Below, one piece after another: positions 1 to 8,410 of a stretch of DNA of 49,370 nucleotides. Source of the stretch: Streptomyces sp. NP-1717 (GTDB lineage Bacteria > Actinomycetota > Actinomycetes > Streptomycetales > Streptomycetaceae); assembly GCF_022695985.1 (NCBI RefSeq), contig NZ_JAAPBF010000035.1, positions 1 through 49,370 on the forward strand, given 5' to 3'. Position numbers and translations under genes: made by a program. Each line of letters opens with the position of its first letter. Position 1 is the stretch's first letter. A model generated the notes under the pieces. It worked only from the letters and a program-made list of their open reading frames with translations, was not told the origin of the DNA and made no database searches.

Positions 1-118
1 CGGGGCCGCCACCCGTACCGACCGCCAGGCCGATCCCGGTGGAGAGGCCCACGGCGCCGGCGGCGGCGAGGAAGGAACGGCGGTCGACAGCGGTGACCGC
101 GGAGCGGATGCGTGACAT
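1..118 (-). CDS. N-terminus of a Tat-exported protein (cut by window edge)
   Basis: Only the first 39 codons are in the window; the rest lies before base 1. The peptide starts MSRIRSAVTAVDRRSFLAAA and continues as a hydrophobic Ala/Gly-rich stretch. The D-R-R-S-F-L motif followed by a moderately hydrophobic helix is a classic twin-arginine signal, so the product is exported folded, typically an enzyme or a cofactor-bearing protein. The ATG is at 116-118. Nothing of the mature protein is visible, so no function can be given. It is divergent from the aldehyde dehydrogenase operon. Confidence 0.7.
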   Translation of the reverse strand, partial: MSRIRSAVTAVDRRSFLAAAGAVGLSTGIGLAVGTGGGP

Positions 119-421
119 GGTGCGCTCTCCCCGAGTGCGTACGTCGCGACAGCAAGGACGCCGGGGTGAGGCCCCGGCCTCCTCCTGATGCTGGGCACCC
201 GGCGTGGCCCGCGTATGAACGAGGCCGCAACGGCCGGCGCCCATCACCGCACAGGGATCACTCGCAACCGCAAACGTTCTCCCGCCCCTCCCGCGCCGTC
301 CGGAATCCGCTCATCCACCGTTCACCGGACGGGGAAGCGCCGCTGTCCACCGCGCTCGGCGGCCATGCCCGGACCGTCCCGGAGGCACGTCCGAAAGCAC
401 TTTCTTATTTTGTTAGATGTG

Positions 422-480
422 TTGACGAATTGCTGAGCGTGCGTCAGCATCGCCCCCAATTGTTCGAAGTGCCGAACATT
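422..480 (+). promoter_or_regulatory. Operator-like inverted repeats ahead of the aldehyde dehydrogenase/ABC operon
   Basis: The 397-bp gap between the divergent genes holds no gene. It has an AT-rich patch (about 400-430) and two inverted repeats: TGCTGA-N7-TCAGCA at 431-449 and TGTTCG-N6-CGAACA at 461-478. A TTGACG hexamer at 422-427 could be a -35 element. The second repeat resembles operators of DeoR/GlpR-type sugar regulators, but its spacer is 6 rather than 4 bases. It ends 37 bases before the start codon. No regulator gene is adjacent. Confidence 0.4.
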
Positions 481-515
481 CCTCTGCCGAGCCCTGCACC
501 AGGGAGTAGCTCCGC

Positions 516-1919
516 ATGCCCACCCGAACCGCACCGCTGTCCGTACGCAATCCGGGAACCGGCGAACTGCTGGGTGAGATCGAGGACTCAGGACCGCAGC
601 GCGTCACCTTCGCCCTCGCCGCCGCGGCGCACGGCCAGCGGGCGATGGCCGCGATGCCCGCGCACGCCCGCGCCCGGCTGCTGCTCACCATTGCCGATCT
701 GATCGAGGCCGAGGCCGGCGACCTGGCGCGGCTGCTCGCCGCCGAGAACGGCAAGCCCGTCTTCCAGACGACCGAGGAAGTCCGCGCGGCCATCAGGATC
801 TTCCGCGGTTTCGCCGGGGAGGCCACCCGCCTCTTCGGCCGGCAGATCCCGCTCGACGCCGTGCCCGGCCTGGAGAAGCACCTCGCCGTCACGGTCCGCG
901 AGCCGCTCGGTCCGGTCGCCGCGCTGGTGCCGTTCAACTACCCGGTCGAGCTGTACGCCCACAAGGCGGCGGCCGCCCTCGCCGCAGGCAACGCCGTCCT
1001 CGTCCACCCGCCCGCGCGCTGTCCGCTCGCCGTGCTGCGGATCGGCGAACTCGTCGAGCGCGCGGGCGCGCCCGAAGGCGCCCACCAGATGATCACCGGC
1101 GGCGTGGGCGTCTCCCAGGAACTCGCCTCGCGCCCCGGCGCCGCCGCCGTCAGCCTCACCGGCAGCACCACCGCCGGCCGCGAGATCGCCCGCCGCGCCG
1201 CAGACACCCTGAAGAAGGTCCACCTCGAACTCGGTGGCAACGACGCCCTGATCGTCTGTGACGACGCGGACGTCGAGGCCGCGGCCGAGGCCGTCGTCCT
1301 CGGCAGGCTCGCCCGCGGCAACGGCCAGATCTGCTGCGCCGTCAAACGCGTCTACGTCCAGGACGGCGTGCACGACAGCTTCGTCGACGCACTGCTGGCG
1401 GGCGCGACCGCGCTCAGCGTCGGGGACCAGTTGGCGGACGGCAACGACGTCGGTCCGCTGATCAGTGAGCAGGCCGCCGAGCGCGTCGAGTCGGCGGTCG
1501 CCGCGCTCGTCGCCGACAGCGCGCGGAAGGTGGCCGGCGGCGCCCGCCGGGGCGCCTTCTACGACCCCGCCGTCCTCGTCGGCGTGCCCGAGGACAGCCC
1601 CGCGTTCGCCGACGAGATCTTCGGCCCCGTCGCCCCCGTGGCCCGGTTCACCGACCCGCTCGACGCCGTACGGATGGCCAACTCGTCCCCGTACGGCCTC
1701 CAGGCGGCCGTCTTCACCCGAGACATCCAGCGCGCCTTCACCCTCGCCGGACGGCTTGAGGTCGGCGGCGTCGTCATCAACGGATCGACCGCGCTGCGCG
1801 CCGAGAACCTGCCCTTCGGCGGGCCGAAGGACACCGGTGGCTCGGCCGAGGGACTGCACGACACCGCCCTGGAGTTCACCCGGCAGAAGACGGTCATCGT
1901 GATGGGGGCCTTCGGGTGA
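516..1919 (+). CDS. NAD(P)-dependent aldehyde dehydrogenase family protein
   Basis: A full-length (467 aa) member of the ALDH superfamily, which oxidises aldehydes to carboxylic acids with NAD(P)+. Visible catalytic elements are the oxyanion asparagine in PFNYP (N141), the general base E238 in HLELGG and the nucleophile C273 in GQICC. No signal peptide, so cytoplasmic. The ATG follows a purine-poor leader (GGGAGTAGCTCCGC). It is first in a five-gene operon: its TGA overlaps the GTG of the ABC ATPase. The context suggests the substrate is an aldehyde derived from whatever the transporter imports. The exact substrate cannot be read from the sequence; it is nearest in look to the succinate-semialdehyde/lactaldehyde/glycolaldehyde group. 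Confidence 0.88.
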   Translation: MPTRTAPLSVRNPGTGELLGEIEDSGPQRVTFALAAAAHGQRAMAAMPAHARARLLLTIADLIEAEAGDLARLLAAENGKPVFQTTEEVRAAIRIFRGFAGEATRLFGRQIPLDAVPGLEKHLAVTVREPLGPVAALVPFNYPVELYAHKAAAALAAGNAVLVHPPARCPLAVLRIGELVERAGAPEGAHQMITGGVGVSQELASRPGAAAVSLTGSTTAGREIARRAADTLKKVHLELGGNDALIVCDDADVEAAAEAVVLGRLARGNGQICCAVKRVYVQDGVHDSFVDALLAGATALSVGDQLADGNDVGPLISEQAAERVESAVAALVADSARKVAGGARRGAFYDPAVLVGVPEDSPAFADEIFGPVAPVARFTDPLDAVRMANSSPYGLQAAVFTRDIQRAFTLAGRLEVGGVVINGSTALRAENLPFGGPKDTGGSAEGLHDTALEFTRQKTVIVMGAFG

Positions 1920-3442
1920 GCACACGGACCCGTCCGGTCCTGCGGATGAGCGGGGTGCACAAGTCGTACGGGCCCACCCGGGTGCTGCACGGGGTGGATC
2001 TCACCGGCCACGCCGGTGAGGTGCTCGCCGTCGTCGGCGCCAACGGGGCCGGCAAATCCACCCTCATCAAGATCCTCGCGGGCGCCGAACGGATGAGCGC
2101 CGGAGAACTCCTGCTCGACGGCGCGAAGGCCGAGTTGCGCTCGCCCCACGACGCCCACACCCATGGCATCCGCACCGTCCACCAGGAACTGACCCTGGTG
2201 CCCGAGCTGTCCGTCACCGAGAACCTCCTCATGGGCCACTTTCCCCGGCGCCTCGGCGGCCTCATCGACTGGAAGGCCGCGCACCGGCGGGCCCGCGCCC
2301 TGCTGGAGGGCATCGGCTACGGCGCCATCGACCCCCGGACCAGGGCGGGCCGCCTCACCGTGGCCCGGCAGCAGATGGTCGAGATAGCCAAGGCCCTCGT
2401 CAGCGGGGGCGCCGAGCCCAGGGTGCTGGTCCTCGACGAGCCGTCGGCCGTCCTCGCAGGCAGCGACCTCGAAGCACTGTTCGCGCTCATCCGCCGCCTC
2501 CAGGAACGCGGTGTCCTGATCGTCTACGTCTCGCACCGGCTCGCCGAGGTCACCGAACTGGCCACGTCCATCGTGGTGATCAAGGACGGCAGAGTGGTCG
2601 CCGAGACGACCCCCGACCGCACCGACGAGAACGAACTCATCCGGCTGATGGCGGGCCGGCCCGCCGGACAGCTCTACCCGGCCCGCCGCACCACCGAGGG
2701 CGACACACTGCTCGACGTCTCCGGACTCGGCCGCACCGGGGAGTTCGGCGACGTCTCCTTCTCCCTGCGCGCGGGCGAGATCACCGGCCTCTTCGGGCTC
2801 GTCGGCTCCGGCCGCAGCGAACTGGCCCGCTGTGTCTTCGGCGCCGAGCCCGCGAGGACCGGCACCGTCCGCGCACCGGGCGGCGACAGCGACACCGTAC
2901 GGTTCCGCAGCCCCCGCGAGGCCATCGCCGCCGGCCTCGCGCTCGTCACCGAGGACCGCAAGCGCACCGGACTCGTACTCGGACTCAGCACCGCCGACAA
3001 CATCGGACTCACCACCCTGCGCACCACCACACGGGGCCCGCTGCTCGACACCGCGCGACGCCGCCACGACGTCGTCGCCATGGTCGACCGGCTCGACATC
3101 AGGCCCGCGCACTGCGCGAAGCTGCCCGTCCGCACGCTCAGCGGCGGCAACCAGCAGAAGGCCGTCCTCGCCAAGTGGCTCCTCACCGGGCCCCGCGTCC
3201 TGCTGCTCGACGAACCCACCCGCGGTGTCGACATGGCCACCCGCGCCGAGATCTACCGGATGCTCGACCGGCTCGCCCGCGACGGCATGGCCATCCTGCT
3301 GATCTCCTCCGACCTCACGGAGGTGCTCGGCGCCACCGACCGGGTGCTGGTGATGCACGAGGGGCGGATCACCGCGGAACTGGCTTCGGAAGGTACGACC
3401 GAGGACACGGTCCTCGCCCACGCGATCGGACACGCAGCATGA
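1916..3442 (+). CDS. Sugar ABC transporter ATPase, RbsA/MglA type (two nucleotide-binding domains)
   Basis: A 508-residue duplicated ATPase of the carbohydrate-uptake CUT2 class. The first half has a normal Walker A (GANGAGKST) and Walker B (VLVLDEPSAVL). The second half has the degenerate P-loop GLVGSGRSEL typical of CUT2, a signature LSGGNQQK and Walker B VLLLDEPTRGVD. CUT2 ATPases serve monosaccharides, polyols and related small compounds such as ribose, galactose, xylose, erythritol and AI-2. The GTG start overlaps the previous stop, and the end overlaps the permease start (ATGA), so translation is coupled along the operon. Its membrane partner and binding protein follow directly. Confidence 0.93.
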   Translation: MSTRTRPVLRMSGVHKSYGPTRVLHGVDLTGHAGEVLAVVGANGAGKSTLIKILAGAERMSAGELLLDGAKAELRSPHDAHTHGIRTVHQELTLVPELSVTENLLMGHFPRRLGGLIDWKAAHRRARALLEGIGYGAIDPRTRAGRLTVARQQMVEIAKALVSGGAEPRVLVLDEPSAVLAGSDLEALFALIRRLQERGVLIVYVSHRLAEVTELATSIVVIKDGRVVAETTPDRTDENELIRLMAGRPAGQLYPARRTTEGDTLLDVSGLGRTGEFGDVSFSLRAGEITGLFGLVGSGRSELARCVFGAEPARTGTVRAPGGDSDTVRFRSPREAIAAGLALVTEDRKRTGLVLGLSTADNIGLTTLRTTTRGPLLDTARRRHDVVAMVDRLDIRPAHCAKLPVRTLSGGNQQKAVLAKWLLTGPRVLLLDEPTRGVDMATRAEIYRMLDRLARDGMAILLISSDLTEVLGATDRVLVMHEGRITAELASEGTTEDTVLAHAIGHAA

Positions 3443-4488
3443 CCGAACAGCTCACCAGGACCACCGGGCCCGGCGAACCCGGACCTCCGCCGCCACGGGG
3501 GGTCCGGCTGCCCCGGCTCACCGTCGCCGGCCACGACATCACCGTCGAGACCGGGCTCGCCGCGCTTCTGGTCGTCTTCGTCGTGGTGGCCGGCTCCACC
3601 ACCGAGGCATTCCTGACCGAGGGCAACCTCACCAATCTGCTCAAGCAGATGGTCACCACCGGCCTGCTCGCCTACGGCATGCTCGCCGTGATCCTCACCG
3701 GAGGCATCGACCTCTCCGTCGGCTCGGTCGTCGCGTTCTCCGGCATCGTCGCCGCCGGGCTCTCCTCCGGACTGCCCGTGCCGGTCGCCATGGCGGTCGG
3801 CGTCGCGTCCGGCATCGGTTTCGGACTCGTCAACGGCGCACTGGTGGCGCGCTTCCAACTGGCGCCGTTCGTGGTCACACTCGCCGCGCTCACCACCATC
3901 AGAGGTCTCGCCTTCGTCTACTCCGAGACACCCGTCGCGCCCGAGAAGCCGGGCTTCTTCGAACTCGGTTCGGCGGTGATCGGCCCGCTGCCCGTCTCCA
4001 CCCTCATCATGCTCGCGGTCTTCCTCGTCGGCGGCGTCTTCCTCAGCCGCACCCCGGCCGGCCGCTCACTGGTCGCGATCGGCGGCAGCGCGGAGACCGT
4101 ACGGCTCGCGGGCATCGGCGTACGGCGCCACATCGTCCTCGCCTACACCATCTCCGGCGCCTGCGCGGGACTCGCCGGCGTCATCCTCGCCAGCCGGGTC
4201 GGCATCGCCCAGCCCAGCGTCGGCACCGCGTTCGAACTCGACGCGATCGCCGCCTGCGTCATCGGCGGGGCCAGTCTCGCCGGCGGAAAGGGCTCCGTAC
4301 GGGCCACGTTCGCCGGTGTCCTCGTGCTCGCCCTGATCAACAACCTGCTCAACCTCTACGACGTACAGAGCTTCTGGCAGCAGGTGCTCAAGGGCCTGAT
4401 CATCGTCGCCGTCATCCTCGTCCAGCGCACCGGCCGGTTCCGCAACGCGGCCGTGAACGATCCGAATCCCGGAAAGGCAAGTCCATGA
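3439..4488 (+). CDS. Sugar ABC transporter permease, RbsC type
   Basis: A 349-residue integral membrane protein of the RbsC/BPD_transp_2 family. A hydrophilic N-terminus of about 35 residues (MTEQLTRTTGPGEPGPPPPR) is followed by 8-10 hydrophobic segments. The family hallmarks LTGGIDLSVGSVVAFSG and CVIGGASLAGGKGSVRAT are both visible. It forms the channel with the preceding ATPase. The ATG at 3439 is inside the ATPase stop, and its own TGA overlaps the binding-protein ATG at 4485. Start chosen by this ATGA overlap and because translation further upstream gives only arginine/proline-rich non-protein sequence. Confidence 0.92.
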   Translation: MTEQLTRTTGPGEPGPPPPRGVRLPRLTVAGHDITVETGLAALLVVFVVVAGSTTEAFLTEGNLTNLLKQMVTTGLLAYGMLAVILTGGIDLSVGSVVAFSGIVAAGLSSGLPVPVAMAVGVASGIGFGLVNGALVARFQLAPFVVTLAALTTIRGLAFVYSETPVAPEKPGFFELGSAVIGPLPVSTLIMLAVFLVGGVFLSRTPAGRSLVAIGGSAETVRLAGIGVRRHIVLAYTISGACAGLAGVILASRVGIAQPSVGTAFELDAIAACVIGGASLAGGKGSVRATFAGVLVLALINNLLNLYDVQSFWQQVLKGLIIVAVILVQRTGRFRNAAVNDPNPGKASP

Positions 4489-5456
4489 TCACGAAACGAG
4501 CGACCGGTGTGCTGGTGGCCGGAGTCCTCACCGCGGCTCTCACCGGCTGTTCCTATGGCTCCGGGAGCGACGGTGGGAAGGGCGACGGCTCGTACACCGT
4601 CGGCGTCGCCAACTTCACCCTCGGCGGCCCCTACTTCAACGGTATGGACAAGGCCATCAAGGCCCAGGCCAAGAAGAAGGACGTCGAGATCCTCAGTACG
4701 GACGCGGGCGGCGACGCGGCGAAGCTCGCCTCCAACGTGGAGGACCTGCTGAGCAAGGACGTCGACGCCGTCATCATCTCCGGCGGGCCCCTGGAGTCCG
4801 CGCCCGCCGTGCTCAACTCCCTGAAGGCGGCGGGCAAGCCCGCGGTCCTGGTCGACCGGAAGTTCCGGACCGGGGAGTACGCGAGCTGGGTCGGCCCCGA
4901 CAACGAGGCGATCGGCAAGCAGAACGGCGAATTCCTCGTCGAGCGGCTTCCCGACGGCGGAAAGGTCGCCCTGATCAAGGGCGGACCCGCCGACAACAGC
5001 ATCGGCAAGGCCCGGACGGACGGGGTGAAGGGAGCCCTGGAGAACGCGTCGGGCATCGAACTGGTCGAGGCCCCCGACTACGGCAACTGGAGCTCCGACG
5101 GCGGACTGACCGTCATGGAGAGCCTGCTCGCCGCCCACGACGACATCGACGCCGTCTTCTGCGAGAACGACGCCATGTGCCTGGGCGCCCAGCGCGCCGT
5201 CAAGGACGCCGACCGCGCCGACAAGATCGTGCTGGCGGGCGTCGACGGCCAGGCCGAGGCGCTGAAGGCGATCCTCGACGGGACCAACTACCTGGTCACC
5301 GGCCTCAACGACGCCGATGTGATCGGCAGTCTCGGCCTGGACAGGACCGTGGAGATCCTCGACGGCGAGAAGCCCGAGAAGGACACGGTCGTGCCCTCGC
5401 CGCGCGTCACCAAGGAGAACGCGGAGAAGTACTACGACCCGGAGGGCAACTTCTGA
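4485..5456 (+). CDS. Sugar ABC transporter substrate-binding lipoprotein (RbsB-like)
   Basis: A 323-residue extracytoplasmic binding protein of the periplasmic-BP-4 (RbsB/ALS) family. A signal peptide leads to a lipobox ALTGC with the lipidated cysteine at residue 22, followed by a short Gly/Ser-rich tether. The mature part has the two-lobed pattern of the family (YTVGVANFTLGGPYFNGM, DVDAVIISGGP, VAFCEND-type hinge as AVFCENDAMCLGA, VLAGVDGQAEAL). It captures the ligand and delivers it to the permease. The ligand is unknown; the family binds pentoses, hexoses and polyols. Its TGA overlaps the ATG of the next, secreted protein gene. Confidence 0.92.
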   Translation: MITKRATGVLVAGVLTAALTGCSYGSGSDGGKGDGSYTVGVANFTLGGPYFNGMDKAIKAQAKKKDVEILSTDAGGDAAKLASNVEDLLSKDVDAVIISGGPLESAPAVLNSLKAAGKPAVLVDRKFRTGEYASWVGPDNEAIGKQNGEFLVERLPDGGKVALIKGGPADNSIGKARTDGVKGALENASGIELVEAPDYGNWSSDGGLTVMESLLAAHDDIDAVFCENDAMCLGAQRAVKDADRADKIVLAGVDGQAEALKAILDGTNYLVTGLNDADVIGSLGLDRTVEILDGEKPEKDTVVPSPRVTKENAEKYYDPEGNF

Positions 5457-6943
5457 TGAGCCGCACCCCGACGATTCCCCCACCGAGAGGCGGCACCGGC
5501 CGCGCCCGGTCACTGCCGCGGAAGAAGCGCGCGTACGCCCTGACGGCGCTGCTCTGCGGCGCCCTCGTCCTCCCGCTCTCGCTCGGGTCCGCGAACGCGG
5601 CCCCGGACGACGGGACGGCGACGGCGGCGGACAAGCCCCCCAAGGCCCCCAAGGCACCGGCCTGGAGACTGCTCCACTCGGAGAACTTCGCCAAGCCGCT
5701 CGACCCCGCGGGCACACCCTGGACCCGTGAGACGTACAGCCGGCCGTTCGACACCATCATGGAAGACAACGGCAAGTGGTACGCCAACGACTACGGGCCC
5801 GCGTGGAACACCGCCTTCGACTCCTTCTCCACCTACCGCAAGGAGTTCAAGGTCGGTGACGGCGGCTGGCTCACCGCGTCGCTCTCCGCCCGCGACTGGA
5901 ACAAGGACGGCCGGATCGAGAAGCCGCCGTCCATCACCAACGGCAGGGCGGCCGGCAAGACCGTCGCCCAGCTGAAGGTCCCCGACCACACCGGCGGCGC
6001 CATCTTCCGGCCCACGAAGTCCCTGCCGGACCAGTACCGCATCGAGTACAAGCTCAAGACACTCGACTTCGGCGGCAAGCGGGGCGGCACCATCGACTAC
6101 GACAACCGCACCAACGGGTACAGCAAGGACGGCTGCAAGACCCAGCACCCCTGGGGCGAGGGCTCGAACAGCCCCGGCTGGGAGGGTGACGCGTCGGCGC
6201 CGTACTGCGAGTGGCAGGACGTCCGGGCCGGCAAGTACGGGTACAACGGCTTCCACTTCCTGTCGATCGTGGACTTCGCCGACCCCGCGCCCCGCAACAA
6301 CCACTTCTGGCACTACCGCCGCAAGGTGCTGATGGACTCCTTCTCCCAGCACCCCGACCGGGTCGGCACGGGCACCGGCGGCCGGGTCTGCGACTCCGCC
6401 GCCGACACGTACTACGACTACAAGGACAGCAGCTTCAACACGGTCAACATGTGGATCAGCGGACTGCCCAACTGGACCCCCGGCAAGGGCGGTCTCGCGG
6501 GCAACTCGCAGTGGTTCATGACCAGTTGCTCGGACGGGGTCGCCGAGCAGCAGCTCTCGTCCGCGGCCGAGCTCCAGCCGGAGCTGATGCCAAACCAGGA
6601 CTACACGTTCGCCATCGAGCGTGACGCCACCGGCTACACGCTGGAGGCCAGCGGCAACTTCGCCCGCGCCGGTCAGCGGACACTGCGCTTCCACCGGCCG
6701 TTCATCGTCGACGACAAGCCGATCTGGCACTACAACGTCAAGCCGGGCGAGTACGACGGGCGTTACAACAACACCCTCGTGCAGAACGACCACAACGGCA
6801 GCTCCACCTGGCCCGACCAGTGGCCCGCCGGATCGGCCTACCCCGACTCCTTCGTCATCGGAGACCTCTACACGAACGTGTACGAGGGCAGCGCGAGCCT
6901 GACGGACATCAAGATGTTCGTCCCCAGGGGAAAGAAGAACTGA
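5456..6943 (+). CDS. Secreted protein of unknown family, coupled to the sugar transporter operon
   Basis: A 495-residue exported protein. A long basic n-region (PRKKR at 21-25) and hydrophobic core are followed by a probable cleavage after SANA (residue 48). The mature part is rich in aromatic residues and Asp/Asn/Gly, with motifs such as WNTAFDSFSTYRKEF, GTIDYDNRTNGY, GYNGFHFLSIVDF and a C-terminal VIGDLYTNVYEGSASLTDIK. It contains six or so cysteines that may form disulfides. The composition and likely beta-rich character recall concanavalin-like (GH16/laminin-G) secreted glycan-active proteins, but I cannot assign a family or catalytic residues. It is the last gene of the operon, with its ATG inside the lipoprotein stop codon. 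The inferred role is releasing or binding the compound that the transporter imports. Confidence 0.8.
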   Translation: MSRTPTIPPPRGGTGRARSLPRKKRAYALTALLCGALVLPLSLGSANAAPDDGTATAADKPPKAPKAPAWRLLHSENFAKPLDPAGTPWTRETYSRPFDTIMEDNGKWYANDYGPAWNTAFDSFSTYRKEFKVGDGGWLTASLSARDWNKDGRIEKPPSITNGRAAGKTVAQLKVPDHTGGAIFRPTKSLPDQYRIEYKLKTLDFGGKRGGTIDYDNRTNGYSKDGCKTQHPWGEGSNSPGWEGDASAPYCEWQDVRAGKYGYNGFHFLSIVDFADPAPRNNHFWHYRRKVLMDSFSQHPDRVGTGTGGRVCDSAADTYYDYKDSSFNTVNMWISGLPNWTPGKGGLAGNSQWFMTSCSDGVAEQQLSSAAELQPELMPNQDYTFAIERDATGYTLEASGNFARAGQRTLRFHRPFIVDDKPIWHYNVKPGEYDGRYNNTLVQNDHNGSSTWPDQWPAGSAYPDSFVIGDLYTNVYEGSASLTDIKMFVPRGKKN

Positions 6944-7025
6944 TGCGGTAAGGAGTAATCCGCGGGTGAGGGGGCACATGCCTCTTCGACCCGAGCCTGC
7001 GGCATCCCCCGCCGCAGTGTTCCAA

Positions 7026-7060
7026 CGGCCCCACCGGTCCACCCCCTGCCGGTGGGGCCG
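7026..7060. terminator. Bidirectional hairpin terminator between convergent operons
   Basis: CGGCCCCACCGG (7026-7037) and CCGGTGGGGCCG (7049-7060) form a perfect 12-bp GC stem with an 11-base loop. It lies between two convergent stop codons (6943 and 7079) and can serve both operons. A pyrimidine-rich tract, not a strict T run, follows on the plus strand, as is common in Streptomyces. Confidence 0.8.
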
Positions 7061-7078
7061 CCTCCTTTCCGGGGGAGG

Positions 7079-8410
7079 TCACCGCTCCACGGAGATCCGT
7101 ACGGGCTCGCCGCCGGATCCCGCCCAGGCGTCCCCGGTACAGGCGTCCCCGGTCCAGTCGGCGGACAGCCGCAGCGTCCGGTTCGGCACCGCGCCCCACG
7201 GAAGACGCCGCCGGTGCAGCACCCTCCCGCCCCGGCTGACCACCAGCGACGACCACGGGCCGAGCCTGCTCTCCGTACGGAGGGTGAAGCCGCCCGTGGC
7301 CACCCGCGGATCCGCCGGATCGATGCGGTTGGGCGCGATCCACAGCAGGGGCGCGTCGGTCTCGACGGGCACCCACGCGGCCGGCCGCGCGCCGACCCGC
7401 AGATGCCGCAGTACGGGTCCGGCCGCCAGCAGACCCTCGCGCGCGGCCGTGCCCGCGGACTCGACCGCGTGCAGCACATTGCCGACGGCGAAGACCCCGG
7501 CCCGGTCCGTGCGGAACGAGCCGTCCACGGCCGGGCCCCGGGTGGCGCGGTCGAGCGTGACACCGCCCCGGCGGGCCAGCTCGTGGTCCGGGATCCAGTC
7601 GCCGGTGAACACCACCGTGTCGCAGGCGACGGTCGTGCTCCGGCCGTCCCGGTGCCGCAGCGCCACCCCCGACAGGCGCCCCCGGCCGAGCAGTTCGCCC
7701 ACCCACGCGCCGACGAGGAGCGGGACGCCGCGCCGCAGCCTGGCGTCGAGAGCCGTGACGGGGCCGGCCTGGTGGTACGGCAGTTCCGTGACCATGGCCG
7801 CCACCTCGACACCGGCCTCCCGCAGCGTCCGTACGGCGGAGTAGCTGACGGACTCGGCGCCCACGACGACCGCGCGCCTGCCGACCGGCTGGCGCCGTCC
7901 GCGCACCGTCCGCAGCAGCTCACCCGTCGTGAACACCCCGGCGGGCCGGGTGCCCGGCACCAGCCGCGCGCTGCGCGGGCGTTCGCGCGCACCGGTGGCC
8001 AGGACGACGGCGCGCGCCGTGATCCGCTCAAGACCGGCCGGGCTCGTCACCTCGACACCGAGCGGGCCGGCCGCCTGCCCCGCCGTGTCGCTCCACCCGG
8101 TGACCGTGACGCCCGTACGCAGGGTCGCTCCCGCGCGGACCGCCGCGTCCGCCCAGTGCAGCGCGTACGCCGGACCGGTCATGGGCCGACCGAGATCACG
8201 CAGGCCGAACGCGGAGTGGAAGCAGTGGCGGGGGACACCGCCGGGCTCGTCCTCCCGGTCGACGACCTCGACTCCGGCGGAGCCGGTGGCGGCCAGCCGG
8301 GACGCCAGCGCCAGACCGGCCGGGCCCGCGCCGACCACGAGGACGTCGACGGCACGTTCGCGGCGGCCCGGCGCGCGGCCGGTCGCGGCAGGGGGCTGTT
8401 CGCTGTTCAC
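7079..8410 (-). CDS. FAD/NAD(P)-binding oxidoreductase, partner of the GlpA-like dehydrogenase
   Basis: A 443-residue two-dinucleotide-binding-domain flavoprotein. The N-terminal FAD Rossmann motif is [19 protein letters not shown] (about 21-39). The central second fold is RRAVVVGAESVSYSAVRTL, followed by a C-terminal FAD motif around GVFAVGNVLH. The family resembles the HcnB/OoxA type of subunits that pair with another flavoprotein. The GTG start (8408-8410) overlaps the stop of the GlpA-like gene by 4 bases, so the two are made together. The inferred role is accepting electrons from the GlpA-like subunit and its [2Fe-2S] centre. It is last in the kinase operon and followed by the terminator at 7026-7060. 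The C-terminal 90 residues, with an Arg-rich and beta-like composition, match nothing I recognise. Confidence 0.8.
   Translation of the reverse strand: MNSEQPPAATGRAPGRRERAVDVLVVGAGPAGLALASRLAATGSAGVEVVDREDEPGGVPRHCFHSAFGLRDLGRPMTGPAYALHWADAAVRAGATLRTGVTVTGWSDTAGQAAGPLGVEVTSPAGLERITARAVVLATGARERPRSARLVPGTRPAGVFTTGELLRTVRGRRQPVGRRAVVVGAESVSYSAVRTLREAGVEVAAMVTELPYHQAGPVTALDARLRRGVPLLVGAWVGELLGRGRLSGVALRHRDGRSTTVACDTVVFTGDWIPDHELARRGGVTLDRATRGPAVDGSFRTDRAGVFAVGNVLHAVESAGTAAREGLLAAGPVLRHLRVGARPAAWVPVETDAPLLWIAPNRIDPADPRVATGGFTLRTESRLGPWSSLVVSRGGRVLHRRRLPWGAVPNRTLRLSADWTGDACTGDAWAGSGGEPVRISVER

Noticed and set aside
461..478. LexA/SOS box reading of TGTTCG-N6-CGAACA
   Set aside because: Gram-positive SOS boxes have the opposite half-site order (CGAAC...GTTCG) and a shorter spacer; the downstream genes are catabolic.
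588..1925. Long reverse-strand ORF (445 codons) opposite the aldehyde dehydrogenase
   Set aside because: It mirrors a gene with complete catalytic motifs. Its protein is a low-complexity Gly/Asp/Val/Arg sequence typical of antisense frames in high-GC DNA.
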